58,748 nt of DNA from Chara braunii (lineage: Eukaryota; Streptophyta; Charophyceae; Charales; Characeae), in the NCBI GenBank assembly GCA_003427395.1, contig BFEA01000155.1, positions 2,687,873 through 2,746,620 on the forward strand, given 5' to 3'. Positions 42,966 to 52,586 of this stretch are shown here, piece by piece. The notes under the pieces are model-generated. The model saw only the letters and a list, made by a program, of their open reading frames with translations. It was not told the origin of the DNA and did not search any database. How positions within the stretch are numbered: position 1 is the stretch's first letter; each line of letters starts with the position of its first letter. Position numbers and translations under genes: made by a program.

Positions 42966-43780
42966 TTGTCTTCGGACCCCCGTGTAGTGTCGGATCGGCT
43001 GATCTCTCACGAGATCATTCTTGAGGCCGGTGCCGTGCCGCCAAAAGGTTGCATTTACCGCATGGGCGAGGAGGAGCTTACGGTCCTCCGCGCGCAACTC
43101 GATGACTTGATGGACAAGCGCTGGATCCGCCCTAGTAGCTCCCATATGGAGCGCCGGTTCTCTTCGTACGGAAGAAGAACAAGGATCCACGATTGTGCAT
43201 CGACTTCGCGAGCGCTTTTGGTGGCCCGACCTTCTTGGCGACGTCACACGCTATTGCGAGTCATGCGAGGTTTGGCGACGCTCCAAATCCCGCAACCATC
43301 GTCCGTATGGCGAGTTGCGACCATTACCGGTCCCCTTGCGCCGGAGGGAAGCGATTACCATGAACATTATCGGGCCGTTCCCCAAGCACAAGACCGGTGT
43401 GGATTGGATTCTTACGGTGGTCGACCGACTCACCAAGTTCGCCATGTTTTTGCCTTGCTACTATCATGCCAAGGCACCGAAATTGGCCGAGGTTCTTTAC
43501 GCCGGTTGGATTCGAACCAAGGGTTACCCTAAGGAAATCGTCTGCAACCGCGACACTCGGTTCATGTTTGATTTTTGATTGGCACTCATCAAATGATGGG
43601 GCTCATCTCTCAAGCCAAGTTCGGCTCGCCTACTTGGTACACTTTGGGTACTGCACCCCGAACGCAAGATGCAAGGCAAGCCGGTATCTTCGGCTCCACG
43701 TCGCACCCGCGTCTAGGTTCCACCTTCAGACCGTCAGCTTCACCCTCGACCCGGCTTGACTTCATAAGGAGGGGGGGGTG
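42966..43780 (+). pseudogene. Ty3/gypsy relic with internal deletion (RT start joined to integrase)
   Basis: A Ty3 RT N-terminus (HEIILEAGAVPPKGCIYRM, EEELTVLRAQLDDLMDKRWI) runs to about 43140, where one base is lost. It then continues in the next frame to KKNKDPRLCIDF near 43210. There the sequence passes directly into integrase in a third frame: VHRLRERFWWPDLLGDVTRY, then TMNIIGPFPKHKTGVDWILT, DRLTKFAMFLPCYYHAKAP and TKGYPKEIVCNRDTRF, with core aspartates present. The rest of RT, RNase H and the zinc region are missing. A stop follows at 43576. Near 43768 a purine-rich AAGGAGGGGGGG precedes TGTTACATGCC, a polypurine tract and LTR start. Confidence 0.85.
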
Positions 43781-44320
43781 TTACATGCCGTCCCTGCAAT
43801 AGGCTGCACGGGCCATTTTCAGGCCCGTGTTGTTTTCAGCCTGAAAGCTTGAAAACAAGGGCCTACAGGCCCCGTGTTGTTTTCAGCCTGAAAGCCTGAA
43901 AACGAAGGGCCTACAGGCCCCGGGTTGTTTTCAGCCTGAAAGCCTGAAAACAAGGGCCTACAGTCCCTGTGTCGTTTCAGCCTAAATCAGGGCCTTTCCG
44001 GCCTTGAGCCTTTTCAGCCTGAAACTGAGGGCCATTTTCAGGCCCTCATAAGATCAAACTGCCCTGAAACTCAGGCACCAGACCAGGGTTTTAGCTCACA
44101 TTGCGGACCCTTGGTTTATTATGTACATCGCCCAACTAGGCATGTAACACACACCCAAGCAAACATGCAGTCAGACAAGCACACGAAAACTCAGCAATCA
44201 TGCACACACCCACATATGTAGGAATCTCGGCAAGTCCCACAATCCAGCGGCAAAACTCAGAAAACAGCAGAGTTCTCAGACCGTGATTTTGCAGGTCATT
44301 ACGATAACAAAACTCTCACA
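43781..44320 (+). mobile_element. 3' LTR (part) with 46-48 bp tandem repeats
   Basis: It begins TGTTACATGCC right after the polypurine tract. From 43822 to about 43985 a unit of 46-48 bp (GGCCCCGTGTTGTTTTCAGC, then CTGAAAGCCTGAAAACAAGG) repeats about 3.5 times, each with the inverted words TTTTCAG and CTGAAAA. The 3' end of the LTR was not identified. Confidence 0.55.
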
Positions 44321-44322
44321 CG

Positions 44323-44469
44323 TTTTAAACCACCAGTACCTCCACGTTCTTCGGCTGTTAACGCGGTGGCTGAATCCGTGCGCCGCGTGGGTCCATATGC
44401 ATTTGCATCAGACGGCGCCCACTGCCCAGAGGGGGCCTTAGATCCCCTGGGGTACTGGTGGTTTAAAAG
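44323..44469. mobile_element. 147-bp MITE with 18-bp perfect inverted ends
   Basis: It begins TTTTAAACCACCAGTACC and ends with the exact reverse complement, with a non-coding GC-rich interior. Counting TTAA as the flank gives ACCACCAGTACC ends, so a TTAA target duplication (piggyBac type) is possible. Relatives are at 54093-54307 and, as a left end only, at about 54794. Confidence 0.82.
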
Positions 44470-45020
44470 TTAAAACAAACAAGTCTTTAATCCTTAGATT
44501 GGCCAACAAATCAGCTAATAGCAGGGGGAAAAAAGGCCAAAAAAAAGGCCTTAGGAGTCTAAAACCTAAGGCAAAGATGTGTTTTCGCGAAAAAGTCACC
44601 CTTCACAGTTTCTCAGGGTTTCCCAGATTTTCAGGGGTTGCCAAAACAGTCATCTCCAAGTCTCCAACAAACACCAAACTTGGCACGCATGAACCTTGAC
44701 CAGAAATAAAACAAGGCAAAATACATATATATATTTTTTGAAAAAGAATATGGGGGGTTAATTTATGGGCTGTAAAGTGGGGTGCCTGTTAACCACTTGT
44801 GGAAATTTCCCTTTTTTTTTTTCTTTTTCCCGTGCCTTTCTTTCCCCAAGTTATGTAGTTTTTTCTCAAAATCTTTTTTTCTTGGTCCACTTTTTCTTTT
44901 TTCCCAACATTTTATCTTCCTTTTTTTTTTTTTTTTTTTTTTTNTTAACGAAGCAACATTCCTCACTCTACCTAACCTCTTATCTATGTCCAGCTTTGAG
45001 TATGGATCGTTGCAGCATAT
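44470..45020. other. Intron spacer
   Basis: A- and T-rich sequence with a poly-T run and one N (44944). No gene recognised. Confidence 0.5.
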
Positions 45021-45037
45021 CTGTGTGTGTGTGTGTG

Positions 45038-45071
<34 letters not shown>
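45021..45071. repeat. (GT)n microsatellite
   Basis: A GT run that ends exactly at the adapter junction. Confidence 0.93.
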
Positions 45072-45076
<5 letters not shown>

Positions 45077-45107
45077 TCTTATACACATCTAGATGTGTAT
45101 AAGAGAC

Positions 45108-45109
<2 letters not shown>
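45072..45109. other. Nextera mate-pair junction adapter (assembly artefact)
   Basis: The same 19-mer CTGTCTCTTATACACATCT and its reverse complement as at 21039. It separates a (GT)n from a (GA)n tract inside the PPR intron, 227 bp before exon 2. The true intron sequence and length at this point are uncertain. Confidence 0.97.
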
Positions 45110-45142
<33 letters not shown>

Positions 45143-45336
45143 CTTTGAATATTGATTGTTGCAGGCTTGCAGCATATCTATGCACACAAGCTTATGGGTT
45201 GGCACCAACCTCCTCCTGTGTCTAAGCACCACAGCTTCTTCCTAACCCCTGGGAGCGGATGGGAGGGCTTTTCAATGTTTGAAAGACTTTTCTTTTTTGT
45301 GACTGCAAACTCTTTGGTTTTGGTGTGTGCACGCAG

Positions 45337-47011
45337 AGTGAGGAACGCGTTCGATTTGTTCATGAAGATGAAGGTTGCCGGAATCCGGCCGGATGTTGTG
45401 ACGTACACAGCTATGGTGTCTGCTGTGGCATCTGGAATGTCAAAGACGACAGAGACCATGGAGGGCTCTCCTGCCTTGAAGAGAGGTAAGGGTGAAGGGA
45501 AGTGTCAGAAGTCCATGCCTGGCAAGCCAATGATGATGGAGCCTGCACAAGAAGCCGTGATGCGAGTGAGGGGGTTGTTTGCGGAGATGGAAGAAGAAGG
45601 GATTATTGCCGATGTGGCTATGTATAGCTCGCTGATGAAGGCATTCCTAAGGTGCGGCGATCCCCGTGGTGGCGCCCTGGTTATCGACCTGATGAAAGCT
45701 CGTGGATCGCACCCGACTCTGATGATGTACAATCAGCTGCTGGACGCGTATGGCAAAGCGCAAGCTTTCGGGCCGATGGAGTCACTTGCAGACACAATTC
45801 AACGGGAGGAGGGCTGCCAGCTCAGCTTGGTATCTTACAACACCATGATGGATGCTTATGCAAGAGTGCAGAGGATCGAAGACGTTGAACGCATGAAGAA
45901 ACGGATGCAGAACGCAGGTTACGTGCCGAACGATGTGACATATGCCATACTCCTCGGTGCGTACGGAAGGGTGGGAATGTCTCACAAAGCGGGAAGAACT
46001 ATGGATGCGATGCGTGATCAAGGCTATCAGCCCCATGGGATGGCATATTTAGGTCTAATTGATGCGTACAGCAAAGCGGGATTAACAAAGAAGGCGATGG
46101 CGGAGTTCGAGAGGATGAAGATGGAGGGGATTCGACCGACAGTTGAAGTGTTCAGCGTCTTGATGGATGCTTACGGGCGTGCCGGCAAGGTGGAAGAGAT
46201 GCAAAACCTTTGGAAAGAATTGTGCAAACAGGACTGCAAGCCGACACGTGCCACGTTCATTGCGATGCTCGGTGCGTTCAGTAAACTAGGGATGGATGTA
46301 CGAGCGGGAACGGTATTCACATTGATGAAACAGTCAGCCATTGCGCCCGGCACGCTCGAATACAACATGCTTATGAATGCGTACGCCCGAGCGAACAAGC
46401 TGGTCATGGCTTCTGGGCTATTGGAGGAAATGAAGAAGATGAGAGTCAAGCCGGACACCGTGACCTTCACCACCTTGATCTTTATGTACATAAAGGCGAG
46501 ATTATACGTCAAGGCAGAGAAAATATACAAGCAGATGTTGGAATCGGGCAAGAATCCAGACGAGGCGACGGACAAAAAGATGCGAGCTGTTCTTGACCCG
46601 CAGTTGAGGAGGCTTGAGCAGCTAAACGAGTATGCAGCAAAAGGGCAAGAGAAGGTGTGGGTGGAGCCCAAACTGCTGCCACCAAACGGAGGGGGTGGAA
46701 TTCCGCCGGGAAGAAATCAGAACCGGATGACAATGCCGAGGGTAACTGAAAAAGTCCCACAGGGAAAAACTTATACCGGCTGCAAGACCTTGTCAGTTCC
46801 AAAGACTCGTGGCGCAGAAAGAGCTAAGGACGCGAGAACGAGGAGTAATCAACCACGGAAAACTGTCACAGCTTCCTCGGCAAACTCCAGGCGGCCGATT
46901 CCGAGACGGCCTGGGATGCACGCCAAGCCTGGTGTACCGACTAGAATTGTCGCCCTTGAGTCTGGGTTGACAGAACGGATAAAGGATGTGGGAGAGGACA
47001 TTCTTTTCTAA
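45337..47011 (+). CDS. P-class PPR protein, exon 2
   Basis: This exon opens after the acceptor GCACGCAG| and runs 558 codons to TAA. It completes repeat 3 and adds about ten more 35-residue PPRs, recognisable by the YNxLLxAY and MxxxGxxPD pattern (LMMYNQLLDAYGKA, LVSYNTMMDAYARV, DVTYAILLGAYGRV, TLEYNMLMNAYARA, TVTFTTLIFMYIKA). Repeat 4 carries an extra lysine-rich loop of about 38 residues (SPALKRGKGEGKCQKS region). The repeats end near RLYVKAEKIYKQMLESGKNP. A basic, proline-rich tail of about 150 residues follows, with no E, DYW or SMR domain, so this is a plain P-class protein. With exon 1 it totals about 883 residues. It probably acts in a plastid or mitochondrion on one or a few transcripts. 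Confidence 0.93.
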
Positions 47012-47532
47012 AGTGCTAAAAGGAAGAAATTGGCACGTGCACTTTTGAAGGACAAGCAGTAGCGGCAACAAGCGATCACTATGTCGTTCGTCAACGATTG
47101 ACGGTGTGCGCATATGCTTTTGCTCATGTGCAGAGGACTTCCTGTAAGGTATATCCTCTCCTTTGCCTTCGTCTTCATTCCACATTCTGTACTTTCCCTT
47201 TGCCGTTCTTTGTTTGTCTTCCCTCCATCTCTCTGCTCTGTGTTTATCCCCTCCCCCTTTACTCTGCCTCTTTCTCACAGCGTACAAGTTGGCCGTTTTG
47301 GCACATGGGGATGCCGGCAGCTTGCGCTCAACTTCATCAACGTGGCGAGCCTTGTACGTGAGAGGAACGGTGAAGGGGGAGTTCAAAGAAGAATGAGAAA
47401 AATGAATGGTTTCAGTGTGCCCCTCAGGTTGGTCTTGTTTTTTCTCTCTTTCTTTTTTTTTTTTTAACCATTTGTTTCGCAATCTGCTCTCGTTACCTTG
47501 TCCCTTCTTCCTGCCTGCTGTGCTCCTTTTCT
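47012..47532 (+). other. 3' flank or untranslated region of the PPR gene
   Basis: Mostly C/T-rich sequence after the stop codon. No AATAAA signal is obvious, and the region ends in the assembly gap. Confidence 0.4.
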
Positions 47533-47675
47533 NNNNNNNNNNNNNNNNNNNNNNNNNNNNNNNNNNNNNNNNNNNNNNNNNNNNNNNNNNNNNNNNNNNN
47601 NNNNNNNNNNNNNNNNNNNNNNNNNNNNNNNNNNNNNNNNNNNNNNNNNNNNNNNNNNNNNNNNNNNNNNNNNNN
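47533..47675. other. Assembly gap (143 N)
   Basis: A run of N directly followed by a (GA)n tract at 47676-47727. Confidence 0.99.
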
Positions 47676-47729
<54 letters not shown>

Positions 47730-47906
47730 TCAGAAAGTGATGCATCAAGTAAACAATTGTTTGAACATAGCAGAAAAGGAGCACATCAGGCAGGAAGATG
47801 AGACAGGCACGACTTGCTGGATGCATCACCATCTGACAATCTCTCCCTCCCTCCCTCCCTCTGTGTGTGTGTGTGTGTGTGCAGTTGGGTGTGTGTGTGT
47901 TTGTGT

Positions 47907-47942
<36 letters not shown>
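47676..47942. repeat. (GA)n and (GT)n microsatellites
   Basis: GA tract 47676-47727, then GT-rich tracts at 47861-47941 with a short unique stretch between them. Confidence 0.93.
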
Positions 47943-47944
<2 letters not shown>

Positions 47945-48144
47945 AACTGTGTTTTGTAGTTGTTAAACACAGCTCCGCAAAATAAAATTGTATTAAGCAT
48001 AGTATCTGTTCTGATCAGTTTAATATCTGATCCGTGGTCCATCGGGAAGCCCAAAAAAAAGAAAAAAAAAGAAAAAAGAAAAAGATTGTGATTCCCATGT
48101 ACTGTATCATTCCAAGCACATGGCATTATCAGAGTAGTGCCTTC

Positions 48145-48245
48145 ACCTGAATACAGCATACCCTCATTATTGTTGTATCTTGCCTCAAAGTTGCACAAAA
48201 TACAGCTATAATGACCGTACGTTGTATTTGGGTGAAGACGGTAGT
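48145..48245. mobile_element. About 105-bp MITE, copy B
   Basis: It begins GCCTTCACCTGAATACAGCA and ends GTATTTGGGTGAAGACGG, an inverted pair. The interior (TTGTTGTATCTTG, CACAAAATACAGCTATAATG) matches copy A in the same direction and copy C reversed. Confidence 0.75.
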
Positions 48246-48624
48246 GCTCTAGAGAGGAGTACTTCTGGTGTCACATAATGTTCTTATGGTCCACTGTAGC
48301 GTTCCATTGTCGCATAATGTTCTTATGGTCTATTGCTTTGCAGTTGCGGGTCTATTGTTTTGACTCCCTCGTCTCTCGGTTGTGGGAAGGAGTGAGGAGC
48401 TGTGGATTCGATTTTCTGTGGGAATTCGTTGTTTCTGTGCAAGTGCGAATGAAGTGAGAGATGTGTGGGCAATTCATGCTAGCTGTGGACTTCCGTTGAT
48501 GATTGGTTGCCAACCTTCTATATGGCGAAAAGGGAATATCCCCTTTCAACTCGTTTTCTTGACAACCCACACACGTTACACACAAGCACAAACTCCCTCC
48601 CTCTCTCGCTCTCTCTCTCTATTC
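48246..48624. other. Spacer without recognised genes
   Basis: A short tandem duplication (CATAATGTTCTTATGGTC twice, about 48276 and 48313). No gene. Confidence 0.5.
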
Positions 48625-48676
48625 GGGAGTATCCCCTGACATAAATAATTATGTCAAAAAAGCTCTCTCTCTCTCT
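48625..48676. repeat. CT-linked motif, copy 1
   Basis: GGAGTATCCCCTGACATAAA, TAATTATGTCAA and AAAAGC run straight into (CT)n. The same phrase, diverged, occurs at 49191 and 49412. Confidence 0.55.
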
Positions 48677-48735
48677 GACGATAAATGTATATAATAGTAT
48701 ATACATATCACCAAACAGAACTGCCTGGTAAACTG

Positions 48736-48738
<3 letters not shown>

Positions 48739-48813
<75 letters not shown>
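48739..48813. repeat. (GA)n microsatellite
   Basis: An uninterrupted GA tract of about 75 bp. Confidence 0.96.
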
Positions 48814-48818
<5 letters not shown>

Positions 48819-49190
48819 ACAACAAAGTAGGAGCTGTGTGACAGACTGTTTGTTGGAGTTTCAGCTACCTACTTATCAGGAGCTTGAACCCTATACAGTC
48901 CACAGAGTCCTCTAAGCGATGATGCTGTGAGTGAGAATCCATCTTAACCCCGGTTATGGTTAGCATCAACGACTACCTAACAACTGATACCCTGAGGTGG
49001 GCACCAACCACTGCCCTCAAGGTACCTGTGATGAAAATCAAAGCAGACTATTACTCGCCCACACCAGACGGACAACTCTACGGACTGCAGGTTCACACCC
49101 CATCACAAGCCAGCAAAACCACCCACAAAACAAAGAAAGGTCTGTCACAGCCAGAAAATATGCTCCCGACATGCCTGACACTAGATATTT
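48814..49190. other. Spacer without recognised genes
   Basis: An 80-codon open frame (48956-49198) has no recognisable motif and may be a degraded retroelement leader. Confidence 0.4.
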
Positions 49191-49224
49191 GGAAGTAACC
49201 CCTTACATAATTTGATTATATCAG

Positions 49225-49307
<83 letters not shown>

Positions 49308-49308
49308 N

Positions 49309-49394
<86 letters not shown>

Positions 49395-49454
49395 CCTCCC
49401 CTCCCAATCCTAGAAGTGTAGCCTCTTACATCGTTAATTATATCCACAAAGGTT
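49191..49454. repeat. CT-linked motif copies 2 and 3 around (CT)n
   Basis: GGAAGTAACCCCTTACATAA with TTGATTATATCAGCAAAA at 49191-49230, then (CT)n with one N to about 49391, then AGAAGTGTAGCCTCTTACAT with ATTATATCCACAAAG at 49412-49452. The two flanks are diverged direct repeats of each other. Confidence 0.65.
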
Positions 49455-49588
49455 GGAGGCCTTGATACGTCTGATGACATATTCAGCCACAGGCCGGAAT
49501 TTCAGGACATAACTTTACATAAGTAGATAGTCCATTCCTTACAGTAGAAAAAGAAAAAAGTAGACAGCAAGACAGTCTAAACGAAACG

Positions 49589-51430
49589 CTGCAATCATCC
49601 TCATCGATTTTGAAAAGGCTTATGACCACGTGGACTGGACATTCCTCGACAAATGTCTGCAAAAGCTTAACTTTGGACCACGCTTTAGACGATGGGTGAA
49701 ATCCTGCATAAACATGCAACAACTAGAGTCATGGTCAACGGCAACCTAGCACCGCCGATCAACCTGCAAAGATCCGTGAGACAAGGTGACTCATTAGCCC
49801 CATTTCTTTTTGTCATAATCATGGAGGAGCTTGCAGCAAACCTGAGGACCCACAAAGACATCAAAATAATGCTTTTATCCTCGATCCCAAAAGAAGCCAT
49901 CCTGGTTTGCGCAATGTTCGCTGACGACCTTATCCTGATGGTGGACGCAACCCAGGAGTCTATGGAGGAAGTCCAGCACATGATGGACCGATTCTGTACC
50001 CTATCCGACATGAGAGTCAACTGGGGGAACAAGATCCTCGAATGGTGGATCCATCACCAAGGAGTAAGACCCTTGGAACAACCGAGGGTGAGGTGGCTAC
50101 CTCAAGAGGCCCCAATCAAAGTCTTGAGAGTCTCTTTGACAGCTAACGATAAACCATCAACCAGCAATGAATGGATATCCACCCCCCCCCCCAAGAGAAG
50201 CTAGCATTATGGAAAGACAAGCACACCTCACTAATCGGTAGGACCTTGGTGATTAACAATGTGGGGGGGCCTCTCTTTGGTATAGGTCAGCCATCTGGGG
50301 GTTGGACAAGGCCGCCCTTTGCCCCCTCCAGTGACAGTTAGCCGCGTTTCTATGGCGGGGTGACCATGAAAAACAGAACGTGATCATCAGAGTTGCATGG
50401 CAGGCAATAATCCAACCAGAGCGAAAGGGGGATTGGGCATGATCGATCCGACAACACAACCAAGGCACTGGCCATACGATGACTCAAACACCTGCTCTTT
50501 TGCCCACACATCCCATGGAAAGAGCTGGCCGTGGAACAAATCTCTAGACTGGCCCTGTAGACACCGGCCCACATCAACCCGGTCATGTGGTTTGAAAATA
50601 GGGAATGGCCAATCCCGAGACGACGGTCCCGACAAGAAACCCCCCCGACCGATTCACCAAGGCAAGAGGCAAGGGAGGACCTACACAACGACCCCCTCTG
50701 GCCAACCCTTCTACAGATATGGAGGAACCTCCCCCTGCCGGACAAACCCCAACCAGAAAGATGGGAAGAGGTAGCCCGACAACTGCTATGTGGGAATAGA
50801 GGGATAACGAACTCCAGGGTTCAAATCCTTCATTGCATGGACTCCCTCTGGAGCGGTTTGGCTCTGCCGATGGTGGGATAAGGTTTGGGATCAGCTTGGA
50901 ACAGGGGCACCCCGGCCATGGGACTGGAAAGCCTTGCTGTTTGAGAGATGGCCCACCGAACAGCCTGACGACTTCACTCTCAACATGTTCAAACTGGGAT
51001 GCAGGGCAGTACCATTGGCACTCTGGAGACACCGATGCACCTATGAGATGGAGGGCGTGAGGTTGCGAGGGCCGGATTTTACACAGAGTATACAACAACA
51101 GATTCACGCAAACATAACAACACGGTGGGAGGAAGTCGAATCACAAATCAGCCACATACACGTACTGAACGAAATAAAGCAAAGGATACAACAATTCTGC
51201 AAAAGCTCTCTTGGGGGGGAAACAAGGGGGAGGATAAGAAAGGTGGAATGGAAAGTGGAAAAAGGGGGACAAGACAAGGGTATAACCAGAGACTACAGAC
51301 TCCTCTTCCACGACTGGACCAAGCTGGACGACTCAATCCCAAGGCGACCGAGTGATAAATTTCCGGAATTCTTCCCCCCCCCGGCTAACAGCCTGGTAGG
51401 AATAGCATGGTATGGAGGAGAGAAATGAGA
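49589..51430 (+). pseudogene. L1-type LINE fragment (RT to C-terminus)
   Basis: The plus strand encodes AAIILIDFEKAYDHVDW (RT motif A, catalytic Asp present). After a frame shift comes the 170-codon frame 49692-50204 with RSVRQGDSLAPFLF and the catalytic CAMFADDLILM. Then follow decayed post-RT sequence (AAFLWRGDHEKQNVIIRVAW) and a 164-codon frame 50934-51428 that covers the C-terminal region (ERWPTEQPDDFTLNMFKLGC). The 5' half, with any endonuclease, is absent. The element's 3' tail is at 51748-51902. Stops and frameshifts make it inactive. Confidence 0.85.
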
Positions 51431-51747
51431 GAAGTGGTAGGGATAGCATGGTATGTGGGAGAGAAATGAGAGAAGACAAGGAATAGAAGACGAGACGCCC
51501 CCAAAGCAAGTCTGACAGCGGGGGAGGACGAGAGTAAGTGCAGAATGGATGGAAGGCCTGAGGGTTAAGAGTCTGAAGAATGTCCAGGAAGAGCAGCTAG
51601 ACTGCTAGTGGTTACAAATAGAAACAGGCGGCGGCCAAAAAGGGCTGAAGAGGCAGATTTAGCTCACAATTAAAACCCCAAAGAGTTTGGGGTAGTTAGG
51701 CAGCACAACACAATGATCTGGATAATGAGTTCTTTCTGAATGTATAA
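51431..51747 (+). other. LINE 3' untranslated region
   Basis: Non-coding sequence between the LINE C-terminus and its 3' motif. A phrase around GATAGCATGGTATG and GGAGAGAAATGAGAGAAG is duplicated at 51402-51475. Confidence 0.55.
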
Positions 51748-51867
51748 GGGACGCTGGACCCGTTTTCCAGCAGGTGCAGCTCCCCACCAATAGATGGAGC
51801 AGCTGGAGGCTACTACTAGTGAGGCCTACTCGTATCACCCCCTCTAGAAAAAAGCCAAGGGTTTCCC

Positions 51868-51902
<35 letters not shown>
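51748..51902 (+). mobile_element. LINE 3' end: two-hairpin motif and poly-A, copy 3
   Basis: GGGACGCTGGACCC, TTTTCCAGCAGG, GCAGCTCCCCACCAATAG and ATGGAGC, then a 34-base A tail (51869-51902). The motif forms GCTGG/CCAGC and GCTCC/GGAGC stems and is shared with 22471-22523 and 35049-35100. This is likely where the LINE RT engages its RNA. Confidence 0.8.
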
Positions 51903-51903
<1 letters not shown>

Positions 51904-52002
51904 AAGACAGTTCAGGAGGCTGTACTGGCGCTAAGACATTTATGGACGTATTACGCTACTGCCCGTTCCCCACGGTCACGACTGGAATGGCTTCAGTTTC
52001 GA

Positions 52003-52082
52003 ACACTGGGTCACAGTCGCAGTCGTAAAGGCATCCGGCTTATACGGCCAAGGTCACCGGTTCGATTCCGTCTGGCTGCGGA
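52003..52082 (+). repeat. tRNA-like (SINE-type) fragment
   Basis: CGCAGTCGTAAAGGCATCC then AAGGTCACCGGTTCGATTCC give A-box-like and perfect B-box words about 40 bp apart. The acceptor arm is not closed. It lies inside the tandem array. Confidence 0.5.
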
Positions 52083-52486
52083 GTTTGATCCTGGCTGCTG
52101 TTCCCAGTTGCGCAGTTGGACAGTACTATAACCTGGGGCATGTGGGAGCGGGAAAAAGGGCGCCGGAACTCCGGGACATAGGTTCACATATATTGACAGT
52201 CCAGGATGTCATACTGGCGCAAGAACAATCCTAGACGTATCAGATCCCACGTATGCCCGCTCCACTGCCATTACGGGCCTGATCCACTACTCTCGACATG
52301 CAAAAGACAAAAAAATATGGCAGCGCACATTTGCATGTTCTAGCAGAAGATTCATTCTCATTTTGCACGTTTGGTGAGTAGTGGAGCCAGCCCCATTTAT
52401 GCCTCAATCTCTGGGGTACGAGGGAAGTGGGGGAAAAGTGCAAGCTGTGTTATACTGCCAGTCCAGGATGTCATACTGCCACTACC

Positions 52487-52586
52487 ATCTTCACCTGAAT
52501 ACATCACCTGGCCATGATAGCTGTATTTGGGGCACCTTTCAGTCTAGATACAGCAATAATGACCAGGCATTCTATTTAGGTGAAGA
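52487..52586. mobile_element. About 105-bp MITE, copy C (reverse orientation)
   Basis: It begins CCATCTTCACCTGAATAC and ends TCTATTTAGGTGAAGACGG. Its interior is the reverse complement of copies A and B. It has landed inside a tandem-repeat unit. Confidence 0.78.

Larger units (their letters stand above)
34363..45336 (+). other. Intron of the PPR gene (10,974 bp), full of mobile DNA
   Basis: The donor is AG|GTGAGA at 34362/34363 and the acceptor GCACGCAG| at 45336. The phase-2 join makes one Arg codon from AG and A and completes the third PPR at exactly 35 residues (VYAYNALLNAYAKNG before the join, VRNAFDLFMKMKVAGIRPD after it). Unspliced RNA would stop at once, since TGA follows the last exon 1 codon in frame. 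The intron contains a 58-base T run (34536-34593), a LINE, an LTR, gag and Ty3 pieces, MITEs and an adapter, all listed separately. Confidence 0.85.

Noticed and set aside
43822-43985. Possible CRISPR-like array
   Set aside because: Repeats are adjacent with no unique spacers and the genome is eukaryotic; it is a minisatellite.
44763-45185. Frames with the peptide SYTHLDVYKRQ
   Set aside because: This peptide is the translation of the fused Tn5 adapter ends, a known contaminant signature.
49181-49480. Open frames of Arg-Glu or Ser-Leu repeats
   Set aside because: Translations of the (CT)n/(GA)n microsatellite; the same applies at 48685-48915 and 47464-48198.
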